From IMG/VR virus record IMGVR_UViG_3300047322_000328, positions 1 through 29,140 of that record: a stretch of DNA of 29,140 nucleotides; one strand, given 5' to 3'. Positions 13,967 to 22,600 of this stretch are shown here, one piece after another. The notes beneath the pieces were generated by a model. It was not told the DNA's origin and did not search any database. It saw only the letters and a list, made by a program, of their open reading frames with translations. Positions within the stretch are counted from its first letter, which is position 1. Each line of letters opens with the position of its first letter. This DNA is from a virus. The position numbers and the translations under genes are program-made.

Positions 13967-14586
13967 TGAGTGCGCCTGTCCCCGCCACGGCTGTCAGCAT
14001 CTGCAACCGAGCCCTCGCGAGGCTTGGGATCAGCTACACGATTCAGGCGCTGACGGATGCCAGCAAGGAAGCGTACCAGTGCAACCTCTGGTTCGTGCCC
14101 TGCCGGGAAGCCACCCTGCAGGACATCCCGTGGGGGTTCGCCACCAAGCGGGCCACGCTGGCGCTGTCAGGCACCGGTCAGGCCACCGCGCCGTGGACCT
14201 ACAAGTACGCCTATCCGAACGACTGCCTGATGGCCCGCTCGATCGACCTGGGCGTCATTATCACCGATCCGAAGCAGCGGATACCGTTCGCCATCGAGTC
14301 CGATGGCACGGAGTCCGGTCGGGTGATCCTCTGTGACTTCCCGAACGCCGTCCTGACCTACACCCTGGCGATCACCAATCCGGCGATGTTCACCACGCGG
14401 TTCGCCGACGCCCTAGCGTGGAAACTGGCCGAGGACCTGGCGATGGTCATGTCGGTCTCAACCGTGATTCGGGATGGCGTCCACGCGCACTACGAACTGG
14501 CGCTGTCGCGGGCCATCATGGCGGATAACCGGGAGCAGCAGGACCGGATGGAACCGGACGCTGAGTTCATTCAGGGCCGACTCTAG
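13966..14586 (+). CDS. Tail tubular protein A (gatekeeper, T7 gp11-like)
   Basis: 206 residues; forms the adaptor ring between portal and nozzle. The N-terminal SICNRALARLGISYTIQALTD, then EAYQCNLWFVPCREATLQDIPWGFATKRATLAL, followed by PWTYKYAYPNDCLMARSI (about residues 84-101) is the standard pattern of this family: NxALxxLG, LxxxPWxFA and WxYxYxxPxDCL. Later helices (FADALAWKLAEDLAMVMS) complete the ring fold. The ATG overlaps the previous TGA by one base, and its TAG overlaps the GTG of the tail tubular protein B gene, the normal gene order in podoviruses. Confidence 0.92.
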   Translation: MSAPVPATAVSICNRALARLGISYTIQALTDASKEAYQCNLWFVPCREATLQDIPWGFATKRATLALSGTGQATAPWTYKYAYPNDCLMARSIDLGVIITDPKQRIPFAIESDGTESGRVILCDFPNAVLTYTLAITNPAMFTTRFADALAWKLAEDLAMVMSVSTVIRDGVHAHYELALSRAIMADNREQQDRMEPDAEFIQGRL

Positions 14587-16958
14587 TGACCACGCTCAAC
14601 CAGCCGTCGTTCACGGGCGGTGAGGCGAGCCCGAGCCTGTACGGTCGCGTAGACTTGGCCCGGTACTCCACCAGCCTGAAACTCTGCGAGAACTTCATCG
14701 TGCTCCGGCAGGGCGGCGTCACCAACCGCCCTGGCACAGAATTCATGGCACCTGCCAAGTATTCTGGGATAGCGGCAGGGTCCACGACCGGCGTTCGGCT
14801 GATTCCGTTCGAGTTCTCCAGCGACCAAACCTACATCCTCGAGTTCGGGCACCTCTACGTCCGGTTCTATCGCGCTGGTGCCCAGGTCACGCAGGTCACT
14901 GAAGGGTTCCTATTTCCCGTCTGGGCGATCGGGACCACGTATGCGGCCGGCGACTGGGTGGTCTACCCGATCGCGGGTTCCCAGTCCTACATGGCACTGC
15001 AGGCCGGCATCGGCCACCAGCCGGACACGTCGCCGACCTATTGGGTGGCCCAGGACGCCTACGAGCTGCCGACGGTGTACACCGGGGATGAGGTGCGTGA
15101 TCTGCAGTACACGCAGTCCGCCGATGTCATGACGCTGGTCCACCCGAACCATCCTCCGGCCGAACTGCGTCGGATCGTCGGCGGCTTCTGGCAGTTCACC
15201 ACGATCCTGTTCACCCCAACCATCGGTACGCCGGCGAGTTTGCTCGGGTATGGGACGGATATTACGGCGGGCTCACCAAACCTCAAGATCCACAGCTACA
15301 AAGTGACCGCCATCGGTCCGACAGGGCAGGAGGGATTGGCGGTTACGGCCACGGTGACGGCGATCGTGGAGACCGGAAAGCCGGCCGTCCTGACATGGCC
15401 TTCGGTCACGGATGCCGTGAGCTACAACATTTATCGGGCGCGAAACGGCGTCTACGGTTTCATCGGCAGCGTTGACGAGGGGGCCGCGACCGGGTTTGCG
15501 GTCTACGCGGGCGGCACCACCTATGTCCGTGGTGATCTCGTGACGTATTCGGGGTCGGACTACTTCTCCAAGACCGGTGGCAACCTCGGGAATCAGCCGG
15601 ACATCTCGCCGGTCCAGTGGCAGGTCCTGTTGGCGAACGTCTTCATCGACGACAACATCGCGCAGGATTTCACGGCGACGCCGCCGGATTGGGCGAATCC
15701 CTTCGGCGCACCGGGCGACTACCCGTCAGTCGTGACCTATTACCAGCAGCGGCTGGCGTTCGCGGCGACCGACAACCATCCGGAAACGATCTGGCTCAGT
15801 CGCACGGGCGACTTCCACAACTTCGGGGCCTCGAGTCCGCCGATCGACGACGACTCCCTGAACTTCGTGGTCGCGGCCGAGGAAGTACAGCGCGTCCGGG
15901 CGCTCCTGTCGCTCCAGTTTCTCGTGTCACTCACGTCGTCGGCCTCCTGGTTGATCGCGGGGGACCAGGATGGCGTCCTGACGCCGAGTACGATTAATCC
16001 TCGCGTGCAGGGATTCGACGGCGCCTCGACCATCAGGCCGGTGAAGGCCGGTGTCTCCGCCCTGTATATTCAGGCCAAGGGGTCGATCATTCAGGACCTG
16101 AACTACAGCCTGGACGCCGGCGGTCTGCTCGGGTCCGACCTCTCCATCATGGCGAACCATCTGTTCGAGGGACACACGATCGTCGCGTGGACCTTCGCCA
16201 AGGTGCCGCACTCGGTTGTTTGGGCCGTGCGCGATGACGGGCTCCTGCTCGGCTTTACCTACATGAAGGAGCAACAGGTATGGGGTTGGCACCGGCACAG
16301 CACCGACGGTACGGTGCTGGATGTGGCCTCGGTCAGTGAGGGTGAGGAGGATGCGGTCTATCTACTCGTGCAACGTACCATCAACGGGAACGCGAACCGC
16401 CGCTACATTGAACGGCTGCACACCCGGTTCGTGGGCAGTGATAGTGCCGATGCGTTTTTCGTCGATTGCGGCCTCAGTTATGACGGCGCACCGGTCACCA
16501 CGTTTGCGGGGCTGGATCATCTCGAGGGGCGCGCGGTGGTCGCACTGGCTGACGGCAATGTCGTCCGGGGCCTGACGGTGAGTGGGGGTGCCGTGACGCT
16601 GCCGAACGCCGCCTCGGTGGTCCATATCGGCTTGGCCTACACGTCGACACTGGAAACGCTGGACATCACCGCCGGCCCCTCCACGATACGGACTCGCGAG
16701 AAGAACCTGTACAAGATGACCGTCTACGTGCAGGACACCCGCGGGGGATGGCTGGGCCAGGACACGAGCCACCTCACCGAGTTCCGCCAGCGCCAGTATG
16801 AACCGTGGGATGTGGCGGTCACGCCAGTCACGGCGGCCATCGAACAGAACATCGAAAGCACCTGGGACAAGCCGGGACGGTTGGTGATTCAGCAACTGGA
16901 CCCGCTGCCGATCACGGTCCTGTCGATCATGCCCGAAGCCACGGTGGGCGGCGCATGA
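14586..16958 (+). CDS. Tail tubular protein B / tail nozzle protein
   Basis: 790 residues from GTG 14586. The opening TLNQPSFTGGEASPSLYGRVDLARY, LCENFIVLRQGGVTNRPGTEF, then the PSVVTYYQQRLAFAATDNHPETIWLSRTGDF region, IQAKGSIIQDLNYSLDAGG, SVVWAVRDDGLLLGFTYMKEQQVWGWHRH and NRRYIERL are hallmark blocks of the podoviral nozzle family. Between them lie a fibronectin-like stretch (VLTWPSVTDAVSYNIYRARNGVYGFIG, about 263-290) and two repeats with the pattern Y-x-x-GD-x-V-x-Y ... W (about residues 113-155 and 303-350) resembling carbohydrate-binding modules of family 5/12. The protein forms the tail tube distal to protein A and holds DNA until ejection. One-base overlap with the previous stop; four-base overlap with the next start. 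Confidence 0.93.
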   Translation: MTTLNQPSFTGGEASPSLYGRVDLARYSTSLKLCENFIVLRQGGVTNRPGTEFMAPAKYSGIAAGSTTGVRLIPFEFSSDQTYILEFGHLYVRFYRAGAQVTQVTEGFLFPVWAIGTTYAAGDWVVYPIAGSQSYMALQAGIGHQPDTSPTYWVAQDAYELPTVYTGDEVRDLQYTQSADVMTLVHPNHPPAELRRIVGGFWQFTTILFTPTIGTPASLLGYGTDITAGSPNLKIHSYKVTAIGPTGQEGLAVTATVTAIVETGKPAVLTWPSVTDAVSYNIYRARNGVYGFIGSVDEGAATGFAVYAGGTTYVRGDLVTYSGSDYFSKTGGNLGNQPDISPVQWQVLLANVFIDDNIAQDFTATPPDWANPFGAPGDYPSVVTYYQQRLAFAATDNHPETIWLSRTGDFHNFGASSPPIDDDSLNFVVAAEEVQRVRALLSLQFLVSLTSSASWLIAGDQDGVLTPSTINPRVQGFDGASTIRPVKAGVSALYIQAKGSIIQDLNYSLDAGGLLGSDLSIMANHLFEGHTIVAWTFAKVPHSVVWAVRDDGLLLGFTYMKEQQVWGWHRHSTDGTVLDVASVSEGEEDAVYLLVQRTINGNANRRYIERLHTRFVGSDSADAFFVDCGLSYDGAPVTTFAGLDHLEGRAVVALADGNVVRGLTVSGGAVTLPNAASVVHIGLAYTSTLETLDITAGPSTIRTREKNLYKMTVYVQDTRGGWLGQDTSHLTEFRQRQYEPWDVAVTPVTAAIEQNIESTWDKPGRLVIQQLDPLPITVLSIMPEATVGGA

Positions 16959-17431
16959 TGGATACCCGGACGTTCCACGTCGATCTCTCGCCCTCGAGTC
17001 CTGAAGACGTGTTCGAGATGGGGGACCGTATCCGCCTCGAAGACCGGCTGGAGTGTTGGGCAGCCGCGCATATCTGGGCCGAAGAGGCGATTATGCGGGG
17101 ACTGGCGAGTTCCACGCGGACATGGACCGCCCGCGCAGATGGCCGGATACTCTCCATGCTCGGCGTCGAGCCCGTCAGTGCGATCACCGGACTAGGCCGT
17201 CCGTGGATGATCGGGACGGTGGACCTCGAGACCTACGCCATCGCCGCGATCCGCGCCAGTCGGCCGGCGCTGACGGTCATGCACCAACTGTACCCCCGAC
17301 TGGAAAACTGGGTCGACGCCCGCAACCTGAAGACGATCCGCTGGCTCCGCTGGCTCGGGTTCAAGGTGTACACGCCGAAGCCGTGGGGACTTGAAGGGAT
17401 GCCATTTCACCGCTTTACGAGGGGGCTCTGA
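16955..17431 (+). CDS. T7 gp13-like protein (DUF2833)
   Basis: 158 residues. The pattern EDVFEMGDRIRLEDRLECWA, SSTRTWTARADGRILSMLGV, GRPWMIGT (about 81-88), LYPRLENWVDARNLKTIRWLRWLGF (about 112-136) and a final FHRFTRGL agrees with the T7 Gp13-like family, which is related in fold to GNAT acetyltransferases. T7 gp13 is needed for normal virion formation though its exact job is unsettled; the fold may be structural only. ATG 16955 sits in the ATGA overlap with the nozzle gene; ATG 16958 follows at once as the alternative. The next gene overlaps its stop by one base. Confidence 0.88.
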   Translation: MMDTRTFHVDLSPSSPEDVFEMGDRIRLEDRLECWAAAHIWAEEAIMRGLASSTRTWTARADGRILSMLGVEPVSAITGLGRPWMIGTVDLETYAIAAIRASRPALTVMHQLYPRLENWVDARNLKTIRWLRWLGFKVYTPKPWGLEGMPFHRFTRGL

Positions 17432-17895
17432 TGTGTATTCCATTGGCCGCTCTCGCGGCGGGAGCCGCCCTGACCGGTGCCACGGTAGGGGCCGTCGGTC
17501 AGATTGCCCAGGGCAGTTACAACGCCGCCGTGGCGCGCTCAAACGCCGCCAACCTCGACTATGCGGCGACGGACGCCCTGAATCGGGGACGGATCGCGGC
17601 TGACCAGAAACGGACGGATACTGCCAGGGTGATCGGGGCGCAGCGGGCCGGAATGTCCGGTGTCGAATTGAGCGGTGGGTCGAGTCTGGACGTGCTGGTC
17701 GGCACGGCGGGGATCGGTGCGCAGGATGCACTCACCATCCAGAACAACGCGGCCCGCGAGGCGTGGGGATACCGCACCCAGGCGGGCTACGCGCGCCAGC
17801 AGGCGAAGTTCGCCATGTCGCAGGGTCTGTTCGGCGCTGCCTCGACGATCCTGACCGGCTCGATGCAGGCCGGCGACATCCTGAGTAAGAGATAA
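17431..17895 (+). CDS. Internal virion protein (T7 gp14-like ejection protein)
   Basis: 154 residues. A hydrophobic, small-residue-rich N-terminus (MCIPLAALAAGAALTGATVGAVGQIAQG, with about 25 membrane-compatible residues) is followed by a long Ala/Arg/Gln-rich helix (YNAAVARSNAANLDYAATDAL, RIAADQKRTDTARVIGAQRAGMSG) and a C-terminal hydrophobic segment (LFGAASTILTGSMQAGDI). This is the typical layout of gp14-like inner core proteins, ejected into the outer membrane during infection to start a channel. The MSGVELSGGSSLDVLVGTA segment is conserved in the family. The Cys at position 2 is not in a lipobox. One-base overlaps on both sides. Confidence 0.85.
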   Translation: MCIPLAALAAGAALTGATVGAVGQIAQGSYNAAVARSNAANLDYAATDALNRGRIAADQKRTDTARVIGAQRAGMSGVELSGGSSLDVLVGTAGIGAQDALTIQNNAAREAWGYRTQAGYARQQAKFAMSQGLFGAASTILTGSMQAGDILSKR

Positions 17896-19646
17896 TGCCC
17901 TCCGTCCCGCGCTACGACTCGCCAACGGTCGCACCCCAAGGGGTGCCGATTCCACAGGCGCAGGGTGCGCCCGCAGAAGCGTTCGGCACCGATCTCGGGC
18001 GCGGACTGCAGGCCAGCGCGGCGGGCCTCAGTCAGATGGCGGAACGCCAGCAGGAAGAGATGGACGCGGCGCGGATCACCGCCACGATCCCGATGCTGGA
18101 CGACGCCGAACATCAGGTGGTCACGGCCGCCCGCTCGAAGCAGGGATGGGATGCCCTGCCGGTCCATGATCAGGCAGTCGGTGCGTTCGACAAGGCAACC
18201 GACTCCATCGTGAACGGCATGGCGAACGAGCGCCAGAAGACGATTGTGCGCCGGATGGCCTCGCAGCAGCGTGGCAGTATCAGCACGCAGCTCGACAACT
18301 ACACGAATAGCGAGGTCCGTCGGGCGCAGTCCGTGGATGCCGACACGGCCGCCGCCTCGACCGCGAATCTGGCGGTCAGCCACTACCAGGATCAGGGTCG
18401 ACTGGCGCAGGACTTCGCCAAGGGCGAGGCCGTCGTCCGGAGTTACGGCCAACGGGCCGGCCTGACCCCAGAGACGGTGGATGCCCAGGTCGCAACGTGG
18501 CGGTCGAACGTCCATGTTGGCGTGGTCGAGCGTGCCCTGCAGGATCAGAACGTCGCGTTCGCCCGCACCTATCTGGAGACCAATCGTGACGCCATTGAAG
18601 GCGGACAGTTGGGCCGGCTGGAGAAGGCCGTGGCCGAAAGCGGGACGCTGGCCGACGCCTTCGCGGCCACCGATCGTATCATGGCGTCGGCGACCAGTCT
18701 GGGTGACGCGCAGAAGATGGTCCGCGAGATCAAGGACCCCGAGGTGCGGCAGCGGGCGCAGACGGAAGTAGATCAGCGGTTCAATGAACAGGAGGCGTCC
18801 CACCGGATCGCGGAGAACCATCTGTACGAGGGATGGTCGACGCAACTGGAGCGGAACGGCGACGGGAACATCAACCATCTCCGGGCACAGATGGGCGCCG
18901 ACTGGCTCAAACTGGATACCAGCAGCCGGGAGTCATTGGAGGCGCGTGCGCGCCAGATCGAACAGCAGTCGATGGGTGTGCCGATCAAGACCGACGAGCG
19001 CGTCTGGACTGATTTCACGCTGGCGCCGCCAGAGGTGCAGGCCCAGGTGAACCCGCTGAAGGACTTGCTGCCCTATCTGAGCGAGCCCGACTACCAGGCC
19101 GCCGTGCAGCACATCGCTCAACTGCGGGAAGGCGGCAAGGGAGCTGTGGCCGGCGTCACCGACGCCAAGGACCAACTCCTGACGGCCGCGCAGGGTGCGG
19201 GCATCGTACCCCGCGACCTGACGAAGAACTGGTCCGATCTGGAGATCCATCGGTACGCCGGGATGCAGCGGGCCATGAACGAGCAGATCAAGGCGTTCCA
19301 CGATAAGACTGGCAAGAACCCGGACCCGACCGAGACACAGAAAATGGTCGACGGACTGCTACTGAATCAGGTCCGAGTCCAGAAGCCGATCCTCGGCTGG
19401 GACGTGCTGGGCACGAAGACCGTGCCCGTACCTGCCTCCTCCGTGATCGACGCCGATGTGGCTGACATGACCGAGGCCGAACTGGCGAAGGTGAACGTGC
19501 CGCCCGAGGCGGTGGCCCAGTACACCAACCGCTACCGGAGCATCCACGGCGACGCGATCAGTCGGGTCGACGTGGTGCGGCTGTGGCTGGCCGCCCTCCG
19601 GCATGACCGGACCGTGTGGGAGCAGATGGGGCTGGACGGCCCGTAA
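17895..19646 (+). CDS. Internal virion protein (T7 gp15-like ejection protein)
   Basis: 583 residues, largely helical and charged, without membrane spans. The N-terminus is Pro-rich (MPSVPRYDSPTVAPQGVPIPQAQG), followed by a helical array (GLSQMAERQQEEMDAARITA; GWDALPVHDQAVGAFDKATDSIV; QRGSISTQLDNYTNSEVRRAQ) whose coiled-coil-like repeats resemble the tetratricopeptide-like body of gp15 proteins, including the AAASTANLAV and YLETNRDAI segments. In T7, gp15 and gp16 form the periplasmic tube that carries DNA to the cytoplasm. The location between the gp14-like and giant genes supports the same job. The C-terminal DRTVWEQMGLDGP overlaps the next gene by one base. Confidence 0.82.
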   Translation: MPSVPRYDSPTVAPQGVPIPQAQGAPAEAFGTDLGRGLQASAAGLSQMAERQQEEMDAARITATIPMLDDAEHQVVTAARSKQGWDALPVHDQAVGAFDKATDSIVNGMANERQKTIVRRMASQQRGSISTQLDNYTNSEVRRAQSVDADTAAASTANLAVSHYQDQGRLAQDFAKGEAVVRSYGQRAGLTPETVDAQVATWRSNVHVGVVERALQDQNVAFARTYLETNRDAIEGGQLGRLEKAVAESGTLADAFAATDRIMASATSLGDAQKMVREIKDPEVRQRAQTEVDQRFNEQEASHRIAENHLYEGWSTQLERNGDGNINHLRAQMGADWLKLDTSSRESLEARARQIEQQSMGVPIKTDERVWTDFTLAPPEVQAQVNPLKDLLPYLSEPDYQAAVQHIAQLREGGKGAVAGVTDAKDQLLTAAQGAGIVPRDLTKNWSDLEIHRYAGMQRAMNEQIKAFHDKTGKNPDPTETQKMVDGLLLNQVRVQKPILGWDVLGTKTVPVPASSVIDADVADMTEAELAKVNVPPEAVAQYTNRYRSIHGDAISRVDVVRLWLAALRHDRTVWEQMGLDGP

Positions 19647-22600
19647 TGGCCGACGATCCCCTGCAGGGTCCGGTCTTCCCACCGACGCCACCGATCCCGA
19701 CGCTGCCTAAGCCGCGGCCCACCTTCAGTGCGCCGCGACCGAAGCCCACGCCAGCGCCCGATGATCCGCTGCAGTTCTACGACACACCGACCACCAAGGC
19801 AGCGGATCCGGCGGCGGCGGCGGTCAGTTTCTACGACCAGAGCGGCAACGGCCGACTGTCGACCTCGGTCGACTTGGCCCATACGGTCAAGCCGGATGCC
19901 CACGCCGAGGCGCTGAAGCTCGCGGACCGCACCGGACTCCCGATCGACTTCATCAGCCGCAACATACCGGAGGTCCAGCGCGAGGCGGACCGCCGCGACT
20001 TCAACGCCGACCAGTTCCGACGCACCAGTCCGGCGCTGGCAGACTGGCTCCAGAACCCCGATCACGCGATGGTCAGCGGCGACGACCATACGGTACTGCA
20101 GAAACTGGAACTGCAGATCCAGTCGATCGCCCAAGCGTGGCGCCAGGGCACGGTGCAGGGTGATCTCGGCGACGAAGCCGTGGCGCTCCGTGCCCAAGCC
20201 GCTCGGGCGGCTGGTGGGGCGGACAATCCGCTGACGCCAGAGCAAGCCAGCCAGCTCGCCATGATCGACCAGGCCGAGGGCTATTTCGCCAACGAGTCGC
20301 AGGGCCAAGGTGCGCTCGCCTACGGGGTGCGGACCACGGCCGCCCTCGCCCGCGGGCTGCTCGGGTTTGCGCGGGCTGGTGCCGTGCCAGGGATGGTCGG
20401 CGGGGCGTTGGCGGGCGCTGCAGCGGTCGCGGCCGGACAGCCGGAAGCCGTGGTGCCGGCCGTGAAGACCGGCATCGCGGTCGGTGGAGCGGCTGGCACC
20501 TATAAGTACGCGTTCGATCAGTCGATGGGCTCGGCGTTCCGTGAATTCTCGGCGATCACCGACGAAAGTGGCCGACCGCTGGACCCGCAGATTGCCAGCA
20601 TCGCGTCCGCCGGCGTCGGGGCGGTGAACGCGGCCTTGAATCTCGTGGGTGAGCGCGTCCTGCTGAAACTCGTGCCAGGCGCAGAGCAGTTCCTGAACGC
20701 CAGTCCGCTCGGTGTACAGGATGCGGTCAAGATGGCGCTGACCAAGCCGACGTTCCGGATGGCGCTGCTCGAGGCGGGGAAGTCGTGGCTGCACTCGGGG
20801 ACGATCAACGGTGCCTTGGGCGCGGCACAGGAACTGGTCACGATCCTCGGGCGCGAGGGAGCGGAGGAAGCATCAGGCGGTACATTCGCACCGCAACCGG
20901 CTGGTGCCGACGTAGGCCGAGTGAAGTCTGGCGGCCTCGCCGGCGTCGTGGGTGGTCTCGGCGTCGGTGCGATCCTCTCCACCCCACGGCTGGCAATGGA
21001 GTCGGCGGCGGTCCGCAATGCGAACATCGTGGTCGACCAGTTCAAGGCGCTGGGCGAGACGGTGAAGGAGAGCAAGACCGCCGAACGCCTGCCGTCAGCG
21101 GTACAGGACCTCGTGCAGCACGCCGTCAACACCCACGACGCCCCGGAGAACGTATTCGTCGACATCGGCCGCTGGCAGACGCTGTTCCAGACGGCTCCTG
21201 CTGGCGCGGCCGAAGAAGCCGCTACCCAGATCCTCGGGAGTCCGGATCAGTACCGGGAAGCCGTGGCGAGCGGCGGCGACCTCGTGATCCCGCTGTCCCA
21301 GTACACGGCCAAGGTGGCGGGCACGCCGCTCGGCGACCGCCTGATGCCGGAGATCCGGATTCGACAGGGTGATCTGTCCCAGCGTGAGGCCGAGGAAGCG
21401 GCGAAGACGATGGAGTCCGCCGCCGGTCCCGTGGCCGATGAAGCGATCCTGACGCCAGCGCAGAAAGCCGCCCAGAGTTTCCAGACTGGGATGGAAGCCC
21501 AACTCCGGGATGCGGGGGCGAGCCCGGCTGAGGCGGAGGCCCAGGCTGCGGTACCGACCGCCTTCTTTCGGACGCTCGGGGAGCGCGTCGGCCAGAACCT
21601 GTTCGACCGCTACCGGATCAACGTGGCGCGGCGGGAGACGATACCCGAGGCACAGCAGCCCGAGCAGCCGTCAGCCGCCGAGGCGCCACGGGCGGTCCTG
21701 CCGGAGCCGAGTCCGGACCCGGTGGGGTACAAGCGGAACGTCCAGAAGTACACGGACGCCGAACTGCTGCGCCGGTACGAAGACACGCACACGCGATTTG
21801 AGAGCGTGTACGCCATCAGTCAGCAGGTGGGCCAGAAAGGCATGGGCACGCTCAAGGATTTCCGGCAAGCCCAGAAATTCGCCAGTCTCCGCCAGGGTCA
21901 CGACTCCGCCTACCTCATCAAACTCGGCGACGAACTGCGGCGTCGGGGAATTGACCCAGACCAATTCCTCTATGAACGACAGCAGGCCCGCGAGGCAGTA
22001 CCGAGTGAATTTGACCTGAGTCCGGCGGACAAAGCCGCCTTTGACGCCGCCAGCGAGCGCGCTGCGATTCAGGACGAAGCCAAGGGCGGCACCGTAGACG
22101 TGGCCCGCGCCTACAAACGCTCCATCCTGTCACCAGATGTTCCGTTCGCGTCGGATGCGACGGTGCTGTTTCAGCGGAAAATCGACCCCAATCTCAGAGT
22201 CCAGATAGAGCAGTATTATCCGGAAGCCAGCGACCAGGCCGTCAACATCATCCTCAAGTACAAGGGTGATATTGCGGCTGCCCTTAACTCGCTGCCTTTT
22301 GATGATGCACGCGGAACTGGGTTTAAGTCTGATAAGGCAATGCTAGCCGAGGAATTGGACAATCTTCAGTACGATGACAACGGCAAGTTGCGTGAACCGA
22401 TCACGCTGAAGTCGAACGCCGAACTGCTGGGCTCAGAGCCGAAGGGTGACGCCGATGGCACACCAGCCGAGCGCGAATTGTTCCAAGCATGGGCGAGCCT
22501 CGACAAGATCGACGCCCGCGAGGGACGGCGCACCACGAAGCCGGACCCGGCCGAACTGGCGGTTGCTCGTCAGCGCCTGCTCGACGCGGAGACGAACGTC

